From: Thermoplasmata archaeon
GTDB lineage: Archaea; Thermoplasmatota; Thermoplasmata; Halarchaeoplasmatales; Halarchaeoplasmataceae
NCBI GenBank assembly: GCA_003560595.1
Contig: PWKY01000004.1
Span: 1-56,538, forward strand
DNA length: 56,538 nt
Direction of reading: 5' to 3'
This document shows, in pieces, positions 1 to 9,000 of the stretch. The notes below the pieces were generated by a model. It had not been told where the DNA came from and made no database searches. It saw only the letters and a program-made list of their open reading frames with translations. The position numbers and the translations under genes were made by a program. The first letter of the stretch is position 1. Every line of letters starts with the position of its first letter.

Positions 1-1515
1 ATCCTAAAAGAGTGGTTCGATTGGAATGACGAAACTCTGATCGAAAAGTATTATCTAGATTTAGGCGTGAATTATGCGATTGGGAAGGAAAATTTAGGAG
101 AAGATACGCTTGCAGAGAAGACTCTTAACAATTTTAGAAGAAGGTTAGCTATGTATGAGAAAGAAAAAGGAATATCTTTGATGAAAGAGATATTCAAAGA
201 TTTACGTGATGATCTGATGGATGAATTCGGGATAGATGGCAGCACTCAACGGATGGATTCAACGTTCATACAGGCGAACATAAAAAATCTTACAAGACTG
301 GACCTGTTTGTGAAAGTTCTACACAACTTCTTAAATGATCTGTCTGAAAACGAATTAGAGAATATACCGGATAAGATAAGAAAGTTCAGAGATGATGAAA
401 ATCTGAACTTGACTTATCGATTGAAAAGAAAAGAAGTCGAAAAAAAGCTGGATGAACTAGCTGAATTCACCGCCTGGATAAAAGATCGATTTGAAGATGA
501 TGAAAAGTACAACATGCTCAAAAGCTTTGAGCATGTTTGTAGAGTTCTGGACGAACAATGTTACCGTATTATCGAACTTGAAGATGATGAAGAATATCTA
601 GAAGAGAACAAGGACGAAGAAGAACAGATGTGGGAACCTGTAAAAAAATTCCATGGTTCGAACGATGATAGTGACGACAATAAAAAGAAAAAGAATATTA
701 AACTGAAAGAACCAAAAGATGTCTCTAGTGGTTCTTTACAGAATCCGCATGATGATGAAGCAACATATAGAGAGAAAAACGGTGAAAGCTATCAAGGCTA
801 CAAATCGAACTGGTGTGAAACCTGCTCAAAAGATAATCCATTTCAAATTATAACAGAAGTCGACATTGATACCAATAATACAGAAGACGTTCAAATGCTG
901 GAGTCTTCTGTTGACGAGCTATCCAGTCAAACGAATATGGAAGATCTGATCAACGATGCTGGCTACTCTGGAAAAGATATTGAAGAGAAATGTGGTGAGA
1001 ACGGTGTGACCCAGCATTTCTCTGGCATAAAAGGAAGACAAATTGAAGATGAAAGGATACCACTCGGAGAAGCTGAATTTGAGGGTCATGACATGCTTGA
1101 ATGTCCAGAAGGACATCAACCTTGTAGACAAGAGTATTATCCAAATAAACAACGCTACTGGGGAAGGTTCAAAAAAGAAACGTGTGATAATTGTAAACTG
1201 AGAGAACAATGTTTTGTGGTGGAAAGAAATGGATTTTACAGCTATGGGTTCTATCACCGTCAGCGGATAACCGCTGAGCGTAGAGCTTTGATGAGAGATC
1301 CAGAATACAGGAAATTTCTGCAATTGAGAGCTGGTGCTGAATCTATGATCAACGAAGCGTATCATAAAACAGGTAAAAGAACAAGGTATACTGGTAAAAT
1401 CAAGGTGAAAAACTCTACAATAGCTAAAGGAATAGGTGTGAATATCAAAAGAGTTACAAGATTCCTCAAAAAAAACTCGAAAATGAATATTTGTTCTAAT
1501 AAATTTGTTTATTAG
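1..1515 (+). CDS. IS1182-like transposase, 5' end outside window
   Basis: The reading frame is open from base 1, so the gene begins upstream and the GTG at 67 is unlikely to be its start. The order of parts fits IS1182-type DDE transposases: an N-terminal DUF772-like stretch (FRRRLAMYEK), a first catalytic Asp in QRMDST, a long acidic linker (about residues 170-240 counted from 67), a second Asp in NDAGYSG, a Cys cluster (CDNCKLREQC) and a last Glu in RAGAESMINE followed by an Arg/Lys-rich tail. It would cut and paste its own element. No frameshift is seen in the visible part. The stop is TAG with a second in-frame TAG five codons later. The family call is from motifs; the left inverted repeat is not in view. 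Confidence 0.85.
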   Translation: MLKEWFDWNDETLIEKYYLDLGVNYAIGKENLGEDTLAEKTLNNFRRRLAMYEKEKGISLMKEIFKDLRDDLMDEFGIDGSTQRMDSTFIQANIKNLTRLDLFVKVLHNFLNDLSENELENIPDKIRKFRDDENLNLTYRLKRKEVEKKLDELAEFTAWIKDRFEDDEKYNMLKSFEHVCRVLDEQCYRIIELEDDEEYLEENKDEEEQMWEPVKKFHGSNDDSDDNKKKKNIKLKEPKDVSSGSLQNPHDDEATYREKNGESYQGYKSNWCETCSKDNPFQIITEVDIDTNNTEDVQMLESSVDELSSQTNMEDLINDAGYSGKDIEEKCGENGVTQHFSGIKGRQIEDERIPLGEAEFEGHDMLECPEGHQPCRQEYYPNKQRYWGRFKKETCDNCKLREQCFVVERNGFYSYGFYHRQRITAERRALMRDPEYRKFLQLRAGAESMINEAYHKTGKRTRYTGKIKVKNSTIAKGIGVNIKRVTRFLKKNSKMNICSNKFVY

Positions 1516-1572
1516 AGAGATCATCTAGTTTCAAATTCATATAGGATGTAGGGGAAACCCGATAGAAAAATA

Positions 1573-1602
1573 TGAGGTTAGCACCTTTTTACGCCAACCT
1601 CA
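1573..1602. repeat. Hairpin downstream of the transposase
   Basis: Two 10-nt arms, tgaggttagc and gccaacctca, flank a 10-nt loop with one mismatch. It lies 58 nt after the transposase stop and 36 nt before the next gene. It may be a transcript-end hairpin or part of the element's right end; the two cannot be told apart without a second copy. Confidence 0.5.
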
Positions 1603-1637
1603 TTAACTAGTTGTTAAGGAATTAACAAGGTGTAAAT

Positions 1638-2762
1638 ATGATAGAGATTAAAGGTATAACCATATCCGTACTAATACTATTGATATTGAGTGTGTTTGGA
1701 CTGGGATTCGTTGTAGAAGGCGAGTCTTTAGATTTAACCTCGTTTGCAGGTGGAGAGGGTACGACGAGCAATCCATATTTAATCGAGAATGTCAATCAGT
1801 TGCAGGACATAAGAACAAAACTAGATGGACATTACGAACTAATCCAAAACATAGATGCTAGTGAAACCCGTAATTGGAACTACGGCGAAGGTTTCGAACC
1901 CATTGGAGATGATCTGAACCCCTTTACCGGTAATTTTAACGGAAGGGGTTACAGGATTACAGGACTTTACATTAACCGTGGCGATGACGATGTTGGTCTG
2001 TTCGGTTATATAGGTGGGGGAAATGTGTTCGATTTGGGCCTAAAGGATGTGGAAATAAGTGGAGAAGATGAAGTAGGGGGTATCGCAGGATCCAACCGCT
2101 GGGGATCTATAGAAAGAACATACGTTACCGGGGTAGTGAACGGTGACGAAGCTGTTGGAGGATTGGTAGGAGAAAATAAAGGGGGAATCGTGAGAGAATC
2201 TTACGCTACTGCAGAGATAAGAGGTGACGAAAAAATAGGAGGGTTGGTGGGAAAGAACGAAGATAGTACAATAGAGAACTCATATTCCACGGGTGGTGTG
2301 TATGGTGACGAAAAAGTAGGAGGATTAGTTGGAGAAAACGAAGATAGTACAATTAGAAACTCTTATGCAGCTGGAATGGTCATTGGAACGTCTGATACAG
2401 GGGGATTGATTGGTGAGAATGATGGCGGAGTGGTGATAAACTCATTCTGGGACATTGAGACATCCGAACAAACGATTAGTGATGGTGGAACCGGGATGAC
2501 TACTGAGGATATGCAATCTATCGAAACTTACACCGATACGAGTGCCGTGGGATTGAATGAACCCTGGAATATAGCGAGAAACGAACGCTGGGATGGAGAA
2601 ATTTGGAGCATCGATGAAGGTAACGATTATCCTCGCCTAGGTGGTTTCAAAGAAAACGGATCTACATCGTATATGTGTATACTCTTTATACTAATTATAT
2701 TGTTATTGCTGGTTGCCGCAATCATCGCAATAGTGATATACTGGAAGAAAAAACAAGGATAA
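1638..2762 (+). CDS. GLUG-repeat surface protein with C-terminal anchor
   Basis: This 374-residue protein has a signal peptide (residues 1-28), then an opening module that shares the pattern 'L..IR..L.G.Y.LI...D' with the giant protein at 6059. Several GLUG repeats follow (about 95-265), recognisable as VGGLVGEN...NSYA.G.V.G. A membrane helix (about 343-368) and a KKKQG tail end it. GLUG repeats form beta-solenoid stalks in surface proteins of archaea and bacteria; a role in adhesion or cell-surface layers is inferred. Start choice: AAGGTG at 1627-1632 lies just ahead of the ATG. Its stop codon abuts a fragment of an unrelated ABC-F gene, so its 3' end appears to sit at a recombination joint. 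Confidence 0.85.
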   Translation: MIEIKGITISVLILLILSVFGLGFVVEGESLDLTSFAGGEGTTSNPYLIENVNQLQDIRTKLDGHYELIQNIDASETRNWNYGEGFEPIGDDLNPFTGNFNGRGYRITGLYINRGDDDVGLFGYIGGGNVFDLGLKDVEISGEDEVGGIAGSNRWGSIERTYVTGVVNGDEAVGGLVGENKGGIVRESYATAEIRGDEKIGGLVGKNEDSTIENSYSTGGVYGDEKVGGLVGENEDSTIRNSYAAGMVIGTSDTGGLIGENDGGVVINSFWDIETSEQTISDGGTGMTTEDMQSIETYTDTSAVGLNEPWNIARNERWDGEIWSIDEGNDYPRLGGFKENGSTSYMCILFILIILLLLVAAIIAIVIYWKKKQG

Positions 2763-2988
2763 GGTAGCCGAGATGATGTTCGAAGGCTGCAATCTGATCA
2801 TACTGGATGAACCCACTAACAATCTAGATATCGAGAAGAGGGAAAAGTTGGAAGGATCGCTACGGAACTATAAGAGTGGTGTTCTACTCGCCTTACACGA
2901 CAGGAGATTTATCAAGAACGCCCTAGATCAAACATGGAGTATCGAAGGTAACAAGATCGAAAGGGGCGTGCTGAGAGATGTCCACTAA
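2761..2988 (+). pseudogene. ABC-F ATPase, C-terminal fragment
   Basis: Only the end of the second nucleotide-binding domain is left: Walker B and D-loop (LIILDEPTNNLD), then the switch-His region (LLALHDRRFIKNALDQTW) and the last strand. Similarity to ABC-F proteins (QxVAxxMxxxxNLLxLDEPTNxLD) runs back to about 2761, in a different frame across the stop of the GLUG gene. Walker A and the LSGGQ signature are missing. An ATG at 2773 could start a 71-residue peptide, but it could not bind ATP normally. ABC-F proteins act on ribosomes; this remnant is probably inert. Confidence 0.7.
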
Positions 2989-3429
2989 AAGTTCCAATAA
3001 TCTCTGGTTACACAGGTCTTAACGTCCTCTAAACGAACTAATTCTCTTGGATAGGGGTAAGAAGAAACTTTGATCCTTCAAGTTTTCTTCTTTAGACCTC
3101 AAAACCCACGTATATAATGTTGAGGCTGGGACGTTCAAAGAAGTATTCCCTTCCCCATAATCTTCTAAAGAATCATTGAAGAAGTTGATTCCTCTTTATC
3201 TGGCCGTGGGCCATTTCGCCATGATACTGTAAAATTATGCAAAAATCGTAGATATGGCCAAGGTCTAAGCATCGATATCTAAGGATCATGCTACCGAAGA
3301 AAATCATCCTTTAAATATGAATTGTTCAAAGCGATAAGGTAGGGCACAGTCCGTGTAATTTAGGTGAACCTAGAATTTATAAACCATTCCCCCATCAAGT
3401 TCGATGAACTATTCATCAGTAAGCGCATC
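2989..3429. other. Intergenic stretch, no gene seen
   Basis: There is no convincing reading frame on either strand. The stretch separates the ABC-F fragment from the toxin gene, which ends here from the other strand. It may be relic sequence left after the rearrangement that cut the ABC-F gene. Confidence 0.4.
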
Positions 3430-3705
3430 TCAGAGAAGACCGTATTTTTTGTGTGCCTGTTCGGAGGTGAGTATATCGAACACATATACCTTGAAATCAT
3501 CCTTTTCTATCCTGTAAAATGCCCTATGATCACCGATCCTGAGACGGTATACCACATCATCTGCACCTTTGCTCTCCTTCTTATCCCCTTCACCCGTGCC
3601 GGGATAAGGATTTTCCAGTTTCTTTAGTGCTCTTTTGATCTGGATCTCTCTATCCGGAGGAATGTGTTTCAAAATATCCGGAAGAACAAGAACCTCAAAG
3701 TTCAT
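3430..3705 (-). CDS. RelE/ParE-superfamily toxin
   Basis: The 91-residue length, and the pattern of a Lys/Arg-rich helix (IQIKRALKKLENP) followed by strands VVYRLRIGDHRAFYRI and FKVYVFDILTSEQAHKKY, fit the RelE fold. Toxins of this fold that act on ribosomes cut mRNA with basic and aromatic residues near the C-terminus; Arg, His and Tyr are present in the right places here. The gene is second in a two-gene unit and overlaps the antitoxin gene by 11 nt, the usual arrangement. Its exact target (mRNA or, as for ParE, gyrase) cannot be read from the sequence. Confidence 0.82.
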   Translation of the reverse strand: MNFEVLVLPDILKHIPPDREIQIKRALKKLENPYPGTGEGDKKESKGADDVVYRLRIGDHRAFYRIEKDDFKVYVFDILTSEQAHKKYGLL

Positions 3706-3886
3706 CCAAGCTCACAAAATCCTTTTTACGCTCTTCGACCACTTTACGACTGTATTCTATCAGCATGTTCCGATTGTGCTCTCTTAACAGTTTTTCTATC
3801 ACACTGTTGTAATCGTCATCCATATCTCCAACCTTTTTCAGTTCGTCTCGGACTTCCTTTCTGATCTGTATCGTTGTGGTAGACAT
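3695..3886 (-). CDS. Ribbon-helix-helix-type antitoxin
   Basis: This 63-residue protein starts with a strand typical of ribbon-helix-helix DNA binders (TTTIQIRKEVRDELKKVG), then a second helix (DYNSVIEKLLREH) and a charged C-terminal helix that would clamp the toxin. It precedes and overlaps the RelE-like toxin gene, so the pair is probably co-transcribed and self-repressed. A TATA-like box sits about 31 nt before the start. VapB-like and RelB-like proteins share this layout, so the family is set mainly by the toxin beside it. Confidence 0.78.
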   Translation of the reverse strand: MSTTTIQIRKEVRDELKKVGDMDDDYNSVIEKLLREHNRNMLIEYSRKVVEERKKDFVSLDEL

Positions 3887-3910
3887 ATTATAATGGCATA
3901 TGACGGTTAT

Positions 3911-3922
3911 TTTTATTTATAG
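3911..3922 (-). promoter_or_regulatory. TATA box of the toxin-antitoxin unit
   Basis: On the minus strand it reads ctataaataaaa, centred about 31 nt before the antitoxin ATG. That spacing gives a transcript with almost no leader. The AT-rich half-sites around cattataatg, close to the start, are possible sites for self-repression. Confidence 0.5.
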
Positions 3923-4143
3923 TTTGCTATAACGGGAGGCTGCCCGCAGTAGTTTTCGAGATATGATGATCGTGAGATGCGGGGATCAATATCTGCCTAT
4001 TTCAACAATATTTTACAACGCTTAAGTATCCTAGTACACTGTGTAACCTAGAGAGATATGTCAACCTATTATTCCTCTAGAGAAGTTTTTCTACTGAGCC
4101 CAGTGATCAAAATCCTTAAAAGACAAGGACATATAATACATCG

Positions 4144-4449
4144 ATGCATAATAGAGAAGGACTCAATCCACCGGATCCAGGAAAAAAATTAGCTAGATTA
4201 TTTGCATGGATAAAGAAGAGAGGTGGTATTGTTACACTCGATAAATGTGAGGCAAAAGCTTCTCAAATCGAAATAAAGAATGTAAAAGATAAGATCAAGG
4301 GCATCGAAAATTTTATAGTTCGGATGGGCAGAATTCCTTCTGGTGACAAAGAAATAGCGATATGTATTAAAGATAAATGTTGGGCTGATGGATGGGCAAA
4401 ATACTATGATGTTGAGATACCCCATCACAGACACATGAAAAAGCTGTAA
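4144..4449 (+). CDS. Hypothetical protein, 101 residues
   Basis: Family not recognised. It is a basic protein with a helical opening (KKLARLFAWIKKRGG) that could be the first part of a winged-helix fold, a middle strand-rich part (ENFIVRMGRIPSGDKEIAICI) and an aromatic/His end (WADGWAKYYDVEIPHHRHMKK). Lys-rich codons are used much as in the neighbours. It is on the same strand as the regulator pair downstream but separated by 76 nt that hold a separate TATA box, so it is probably its own unit. It may be a small DNA-binding or defence-associated protein; this is only a guess. Confidence 0.5.
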   Translation: MHNREGLNPPDPGKKLARLFAWIKKRGGIVTLDKCEAKASQIEIKNVKDKIKGIENFIVRMGRIPSGDKEIAICIKDKCWADGWAKYYDVEIPHHRHMKKL

Positions 4450-4480
4450 ACTGAAAATATTTTTACAGAATCTGAACAAA

Positions 4481-4490
4481 AAGTTTTATA
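4481..4490 (+). promoter_or_regulatory. TATA box for the regulator pair at 4526
   Basis: The box aagttttata lies 36 nt before the ATG at 4526. The expected transcription start near 4510 would leave a leader of about 15 nt. Confidence 0.5.
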
Positions 4491-4525
4491 ACTAAGGAGC
4501 GCTATTTAGAATAAGAGATGATAGC

Positions 4526-5023
4526 ATGAGTGAAGACTACCCCGTATTTAGTGAAGAAATGGTGAAGCACATCAACGAGCCTTTCGAAGGCTTGTTTGGG
4601 AATAATGTTCAAACCAGGGTGGTACAAGAATTAACTGCAGACCCATATAATATTTTTAGACCAAAAGATCTAGAAGATTTAGCGGATGCATCTACACCTA
4701 GTATCAGAAGATCTTTAAGAAATCTAACAGAGATGGGTATCGTTTATAGAGATAAAAATGACAGCAAACATCCGATTTTTAGGGTGAATTTAGATTCAAA
4801 GATTTTGAAAGCATTGACTTTCCTTTCCTTTGCTTTGATCGATGACAGGGAAGGGACAAATCATATGGATCAAGCTGTGATAGAATACTGCCGAAAAGAA
4901 ACTATTTTTCCTTATGTACAAGCCAGTACGGAGTATTATGAGATAGAAGAAGAAGCAACTTCATCTCAATACCAGATTATAGAGATTGAGGATGCGATGG
5001 GATCAAACAATATAACAGCATAA
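4526..5023 (+). CDS. Winged-helix transcription regulator
   Basis: Residues about 25-90 form a winged helix: a first helix (NVQTRVVQELTADP), a second with recognition helix (RPKDLEDLADASTPSIRRSLRNLTEMGIVYRD), and a wing (SKHPIFRVNLDS). The remainder is helical and then acidic, with no ligand motif that I recognise. It is a likely DNA-binding regulator of its own operon. The next gene begins 8 nt after its stop, so the two are expected to be made together. Similar small winged-helix plus DUF3467-like pairs suggest a shared task, but no target gene is clear here. Confidence 0.7.
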   Translation: MSEDYPVFSEEMVKHINEPFEGLFGNNVQTRVVQELTADPYNIFRPKDLEDLADASTPSIRRSLRNLTEMGIVYRDKNDSKHPIFRVNLDSKILKALTFLSFALIDDREGTNHMDQAVIEYCRKETIFPYVQASTEYYEIEEEATSSQYQIIEIEDAMGSNNITA

Positions 5024-5031
5024 AAATGTAG

Positions 5032-5367
5032 GTGTCTAAATTGCCAAATAAAGAAAATGAAGAAAAAAAGAAAACTGGTGAACTTAGTATCGATTTAAAT
5101 GAAATCTACAGATTTGAACCGGAAGATGTTGAAATTGAAATTAAAAACGAAACATATTCAAATCTTGCCTATATTCAGGTAGCCAGCCGGGATCTACATA
5201 TAGATTTCTTGAAAATGCCTGGTATTAAAGTTGAAGGGAAACAAAAGGTTGAAGGAACTAGAATCTACCTGAGCCATGCAGCTGCTCAAAAGATGGCGAC
5301 TAAACTTATTGAAATACTTGATAAATCTTACTCAGAAAGAGGGTTTGAAGAGTATGAGATGAAATAA
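5032..5367 (+). CDS. DUF3467-like protein
   Basis: The pattern YSNLAYIQVASRDLHIDFLK ... TRIYLSHAAAQKMATKLIEIL ... GFEEY resembles DUF3467, a family of about 100 residues with a strand-rich start and a closing amphipathic helix. The function of the family is unknown. The start is the GTG at 5032; the preceding TAGGTG serves as the ribosome site and overlaps it. It follows the winged-helix gene by 8 nt. The first 25 residues are charged and likely disordered. The family match is by eye and should be treated as tentative. Confidence 0.55.
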   Translation: MSKLPNKENEEKKKTGELSIDLNEIYRFEPEDVEIEIKNETYSNLAYIQVASRDLHIDFLKMPGIKVEGKQKVEGTRIYLSHAAAQKMATKLIEILDKSYSERGFEEYEMK

Positions 5368-5507
5368 ACAGATAACATTAATGATATCCTATCTTAAACC
5401 TCTTTAATTTCTTCATTAATTTTCCGTTTGTGGTAAATGAAAGTAAAACCATCTTATATCTCAGCACGTTTCAACATCTCGGATACGTTTAAAAGGATTC
5501 GTCCCTC

Positions 5508-5527
5508 AACATGTTTAAAAACATGTT
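5508..5527. repeat. Self-complementary 8-mer repeated twice
   Basis: The palindrome aacatgtt occurs twice, separated by four bases, giving a 20-nt near-palindrome. Such sites suit a dimeric or tetrameric regulator. It lies 550 nt before the giant gene and 140 nt after the DUF3467-like gene, so the controlled gene is unclear. Confidence 0.45.
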
Positions 5528-5966
5528 AAAATCAAGCTCCTGATTTTGTTTGTAAAAATTCGCTAAACCCCTATGTTTGTCAAATCCGGCAGTTCATAAC
5601 ACCCCCTAAATCCAAAATAACAACCGCACACTTTCACCTCAAACCATTATCAAGTCCGGTTGTTTTTTCCCCCTGATACTCACCGCAGATCATGGTCAAG
5701 ATCCACCGCATTTGATGATGAAATCAACCGCACATCATAATGCCATATATCATCTCTTCTTATCTACATCCCCCGCTACCTCGCCACATATAACATCATT
5801 TTATACCGGAATAGGATATATGAAGAAGATTTCATAGGGGCCGGTGGATCGCTTTTCAAGTCTGGTTACCGAGTCGATACATCGTTTGTTATCGGCTACA
5901 TCCCCGGATAACAGGTCATGATGAGCTGAGATATGCAAAGCTGGTTAATACCTAGAATTAGAGTAA

Positions 5967-5978
5967 TGTTTTTATAGA
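5967..5978 (+). promoter_or_regulatory. TATA box for the giant surface-protein gene
   Basis: The box tgtttttataga lies about 85 nt before the ATG at 6059. The gene also has GGAG at 6046-6049, so unlike many genes in this window it would have a leader and use a ribosome site. Confidence 0.45.
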
Positions 5979-6058
5979 TACGAATCGGTGTTATCGGTAA
6001 TAATCTAGTAGTTTGATTTAATGTAAAAGATAGTGGAATTTAGAATGGAGATATTAAT

Positions 6059-9000
6059 ATGAAATACCAAAAGATATTGGCGTTTAGCGTGGTGGTATCA
6101 TTGATGATCGGTAGTATGGCACTTGTTACAAGTATGGCCATGGAGGATGAGATAAGACAGGGTCTTTTCGATGGTTATGTTGAGATATATGATTGGCAGG
6201 ACCTTTATGATATACGGGAAGACCTAACCGGCGATTATGTTCTCATGAACGATCTGGACGAGAACACCGACGGTTATGATGAATTAGTAGATACCGAAGA
6301 GGGCTGGGAGCCCATCGGCGACGCTGATGATAGATTCTTGGGTACCCTGGATGGTGGTGATCACACCATAACCGGTCTGCACATAAACAGGCCCGCTCTG
6401 GGTTATGTAGGCCTGTTCGGCTTTTTAGGAGAATTTCAGGCTGGTGCTGAAGTCATCAATCTTGGTTTGGAAGATGCTAATATAACCGGAGGCTCCGCAA
6501 CCGGGATCATCGCAGGTCAGAGCGATCGTGGAACAGTGGAGAACTGCTTCGCGAAAGGGATCATCGATGGAAATGACAATGTGGGTGGACTTGTTGGGCT
6601 CAACTTGTACGGAACAGTTTCTAACTCGCACGCCACAGTAAATGTTACCGGAGTGGTAAGTACAGGCGGGATCGTAGGGTGGAATAGAGGTACGGTAGAG
6701 TACACATATGCAACGGGTGATGTGACTGGAAACCAACAGGTAGGAGGCCTCGTAGGGCGTAACGAAAATACAGTTTCTAACTCTTACGCGATGACCAACG
6801 TGACCGGAGGATGGCGTTTCGGTGGACTGGTAGGCAGTAACGAAGACACGGTGTCTAACTCTTTTGCCATAGGTGATGTGATCGGGACTGGTGAAAATGT
6901 AGGAGGAGGACTGGTCGATAATAACGAGGGCACAGTTATAGCTTCATTTTATCACGAAGACATGCCCAAATGTGGTGCAGAAGAGCCTAACAGTTTACCA
7001 CTCGATGATCTGGAGTTCGGTTCGATAAGTACCTTCGGATCGGCTGGATGGGACATCGAGATGGTGGATACTGATAGGGATCATCCTTATCTCTCTTGGG
7101 AAGACGGTCAAGAGGAACCCACTTGGTTGATCCAAGAAAGTGACACACAATACGAATTGACCATCGAGGTTACCGGAGATGGTTACACCGTACCGGAAGT
7201 GGGTACTCATACCTATTATGAACATGGTAAGATCGTTGTGGAAGCATTTCAGGATCAAGGATATGTCTTTGTTGACTGGACGGGGGACATAGAGGCAGAT
7301 GAAGAAGTCATCAACGTGACCATGGACGGAGACAAGACCATCACCGCAAATTTCGAACCGATAAGTTACGAGATATCGGATTGGGAACAACTGTACCAAA
7401 TAAGATACGACCTCACGGGTAATTATACATTGATAGATGATCTAGATGAACACAGTGAGCACTACCATGAATACGCCTCTGAAGACGCCGATGATGGATC
7501 AGGGTGGCTTCCTATAGGTGATGACGAAAACCAGTTCACCGGTGAGTTCGAGGGGAACGGTTTTACCATCGCAGATTTTCACATGGATCGCGACAACGCA
7601 GATATGTTGGGTCTGTTTGGATCTATCGGTGAAGAGGGGATGATCAATCATCTACATCTAGAAAACTTTGAGATAATGAACGGTCGCAACGATGTAGGAG
7701 GTCTGGTAGGACGCAGCCACGGTATGATATCAAATTCTTCAGCTCATGGTGTTGTAGACGGTAGACGGAATTCGGGCGGCCTCGTTGGGATCAATCATGG
7801 CACGATCAACAACTCGTCGGCTAACAGTGATGTGGACGGTGATGATGATGTTGGTGGCCTCGTTGGGAACAATCATGGCACCATCAGCAACTCGTCTGCC
7901 AACAGTGATGTGAGCGGTAGGGGTAGATTGGGCGTACTTGTTGGGACTAATGATGGACTGATAACCAGCTCAAAAGTGTCAAGCGGTAGTGTTACCAGTA
8001 ATTTTGAACGGTTGGGCGGGCTGATCGGATATAACATCGGTACTATTGAGAACTCCCACTATAATATCGAAAACGTAACTATCAATGGTGATAACTACGT
8101 TACCTTTGGCGGTTTGTACGATGAACAATATGAAGATTGGATCCAAAATGATAGATATTTGAACATAGAAGATTATGATACTACTCTCATCCCCGATGGT
8201 GAATACTATGAGATCATCGAGGTACAGGGGATCAAAGATCTGCTGGGCTTTGCAGCTTATGAAGAATACAGATTCCGCCTAGCCTCGGATATAGACCTTT
8301 CCGCAGATGACGGTTTGCATATACCATACATCGAAGCCGACTTCGATGGAGACAACTACACCATATCCGATCTGCATGTTGACATGCCCTTTGCTTGGGA
8401 TGTCGGTATGTTTGGATATATCACTGAAGGAAGTGCTATCAACAACGTTATACTATCCGGTTCAAATGTGACCGGAGATTATTATATAGGCATACTCTCG
8501 GGACGTAATCGTGGTACCATATCCAATTCTCACATCACCGGAGATGTAGATGGCGGATGGTATATCGGTGGATCAGTGGGACAGAATCTAGGTACTATCT
8601 CTTCTTCATCTAGTGCGGGAAGTGCAACAGGGTCTAGAAGACACATCGGCGGATTTACAGGAGAAAACCGAGGTACGTTATCTGAAACATATACAACAAC
8701 AGAAGTTACGGTAGACGGCGTTTGGGACTACATCGGAGGGTTGACGGGATCAAACAGTGGAACCATCGTAAATTCACATGCTGAGGGGAACGTATCCGCG
8801 GTAGATAACGATGCAGTAGGCGGTTTGATAGGACAACAAGTAAGTATAGGGACTGTATCGAACTCTTACGCTACTGGTGATGTGAGTAGTGGTGGAAATA
8901 ACGTAGGCGGTCTCGTGGGAACTAATTCTGGCACGGTATCGAACTCTTATGCCGCAGGTAGTGTGAGCGGTAACGAAGGGGTAGGTGGGCTCGTGGGATA

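Larger units (their letters stand above)
5368..6058. other. Long intergenic region before the giant gene
   Basis: No coding frame of note is seen in about 690 nt. It holds the inverted repeat at 5508-5527, a run of AT-rich patches with scattered 'accgca' words at about 5625-5730, an imperfect dyad at 5888-5912 (gttatcgg / ccggataac), and a TATA box at 5967. Part of it may be regulatory for the giant surface protein, which would have a leader of roughly 60 nt. Confidence 0.4.

Noticed and set aside
919-1524. 201-codon minus-strand frame opposite the transposase
   Set aside because: It runs against the conserved Cys and DDE motifs of the transposase frame and has no recognisable features of its own.
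3364-3627. 87-codon plus-strand frame opposite the toxin gene
   Set aside because: The minus-strand toxin and antitoxin have family features, overlap and promoter; the plus frame has none.
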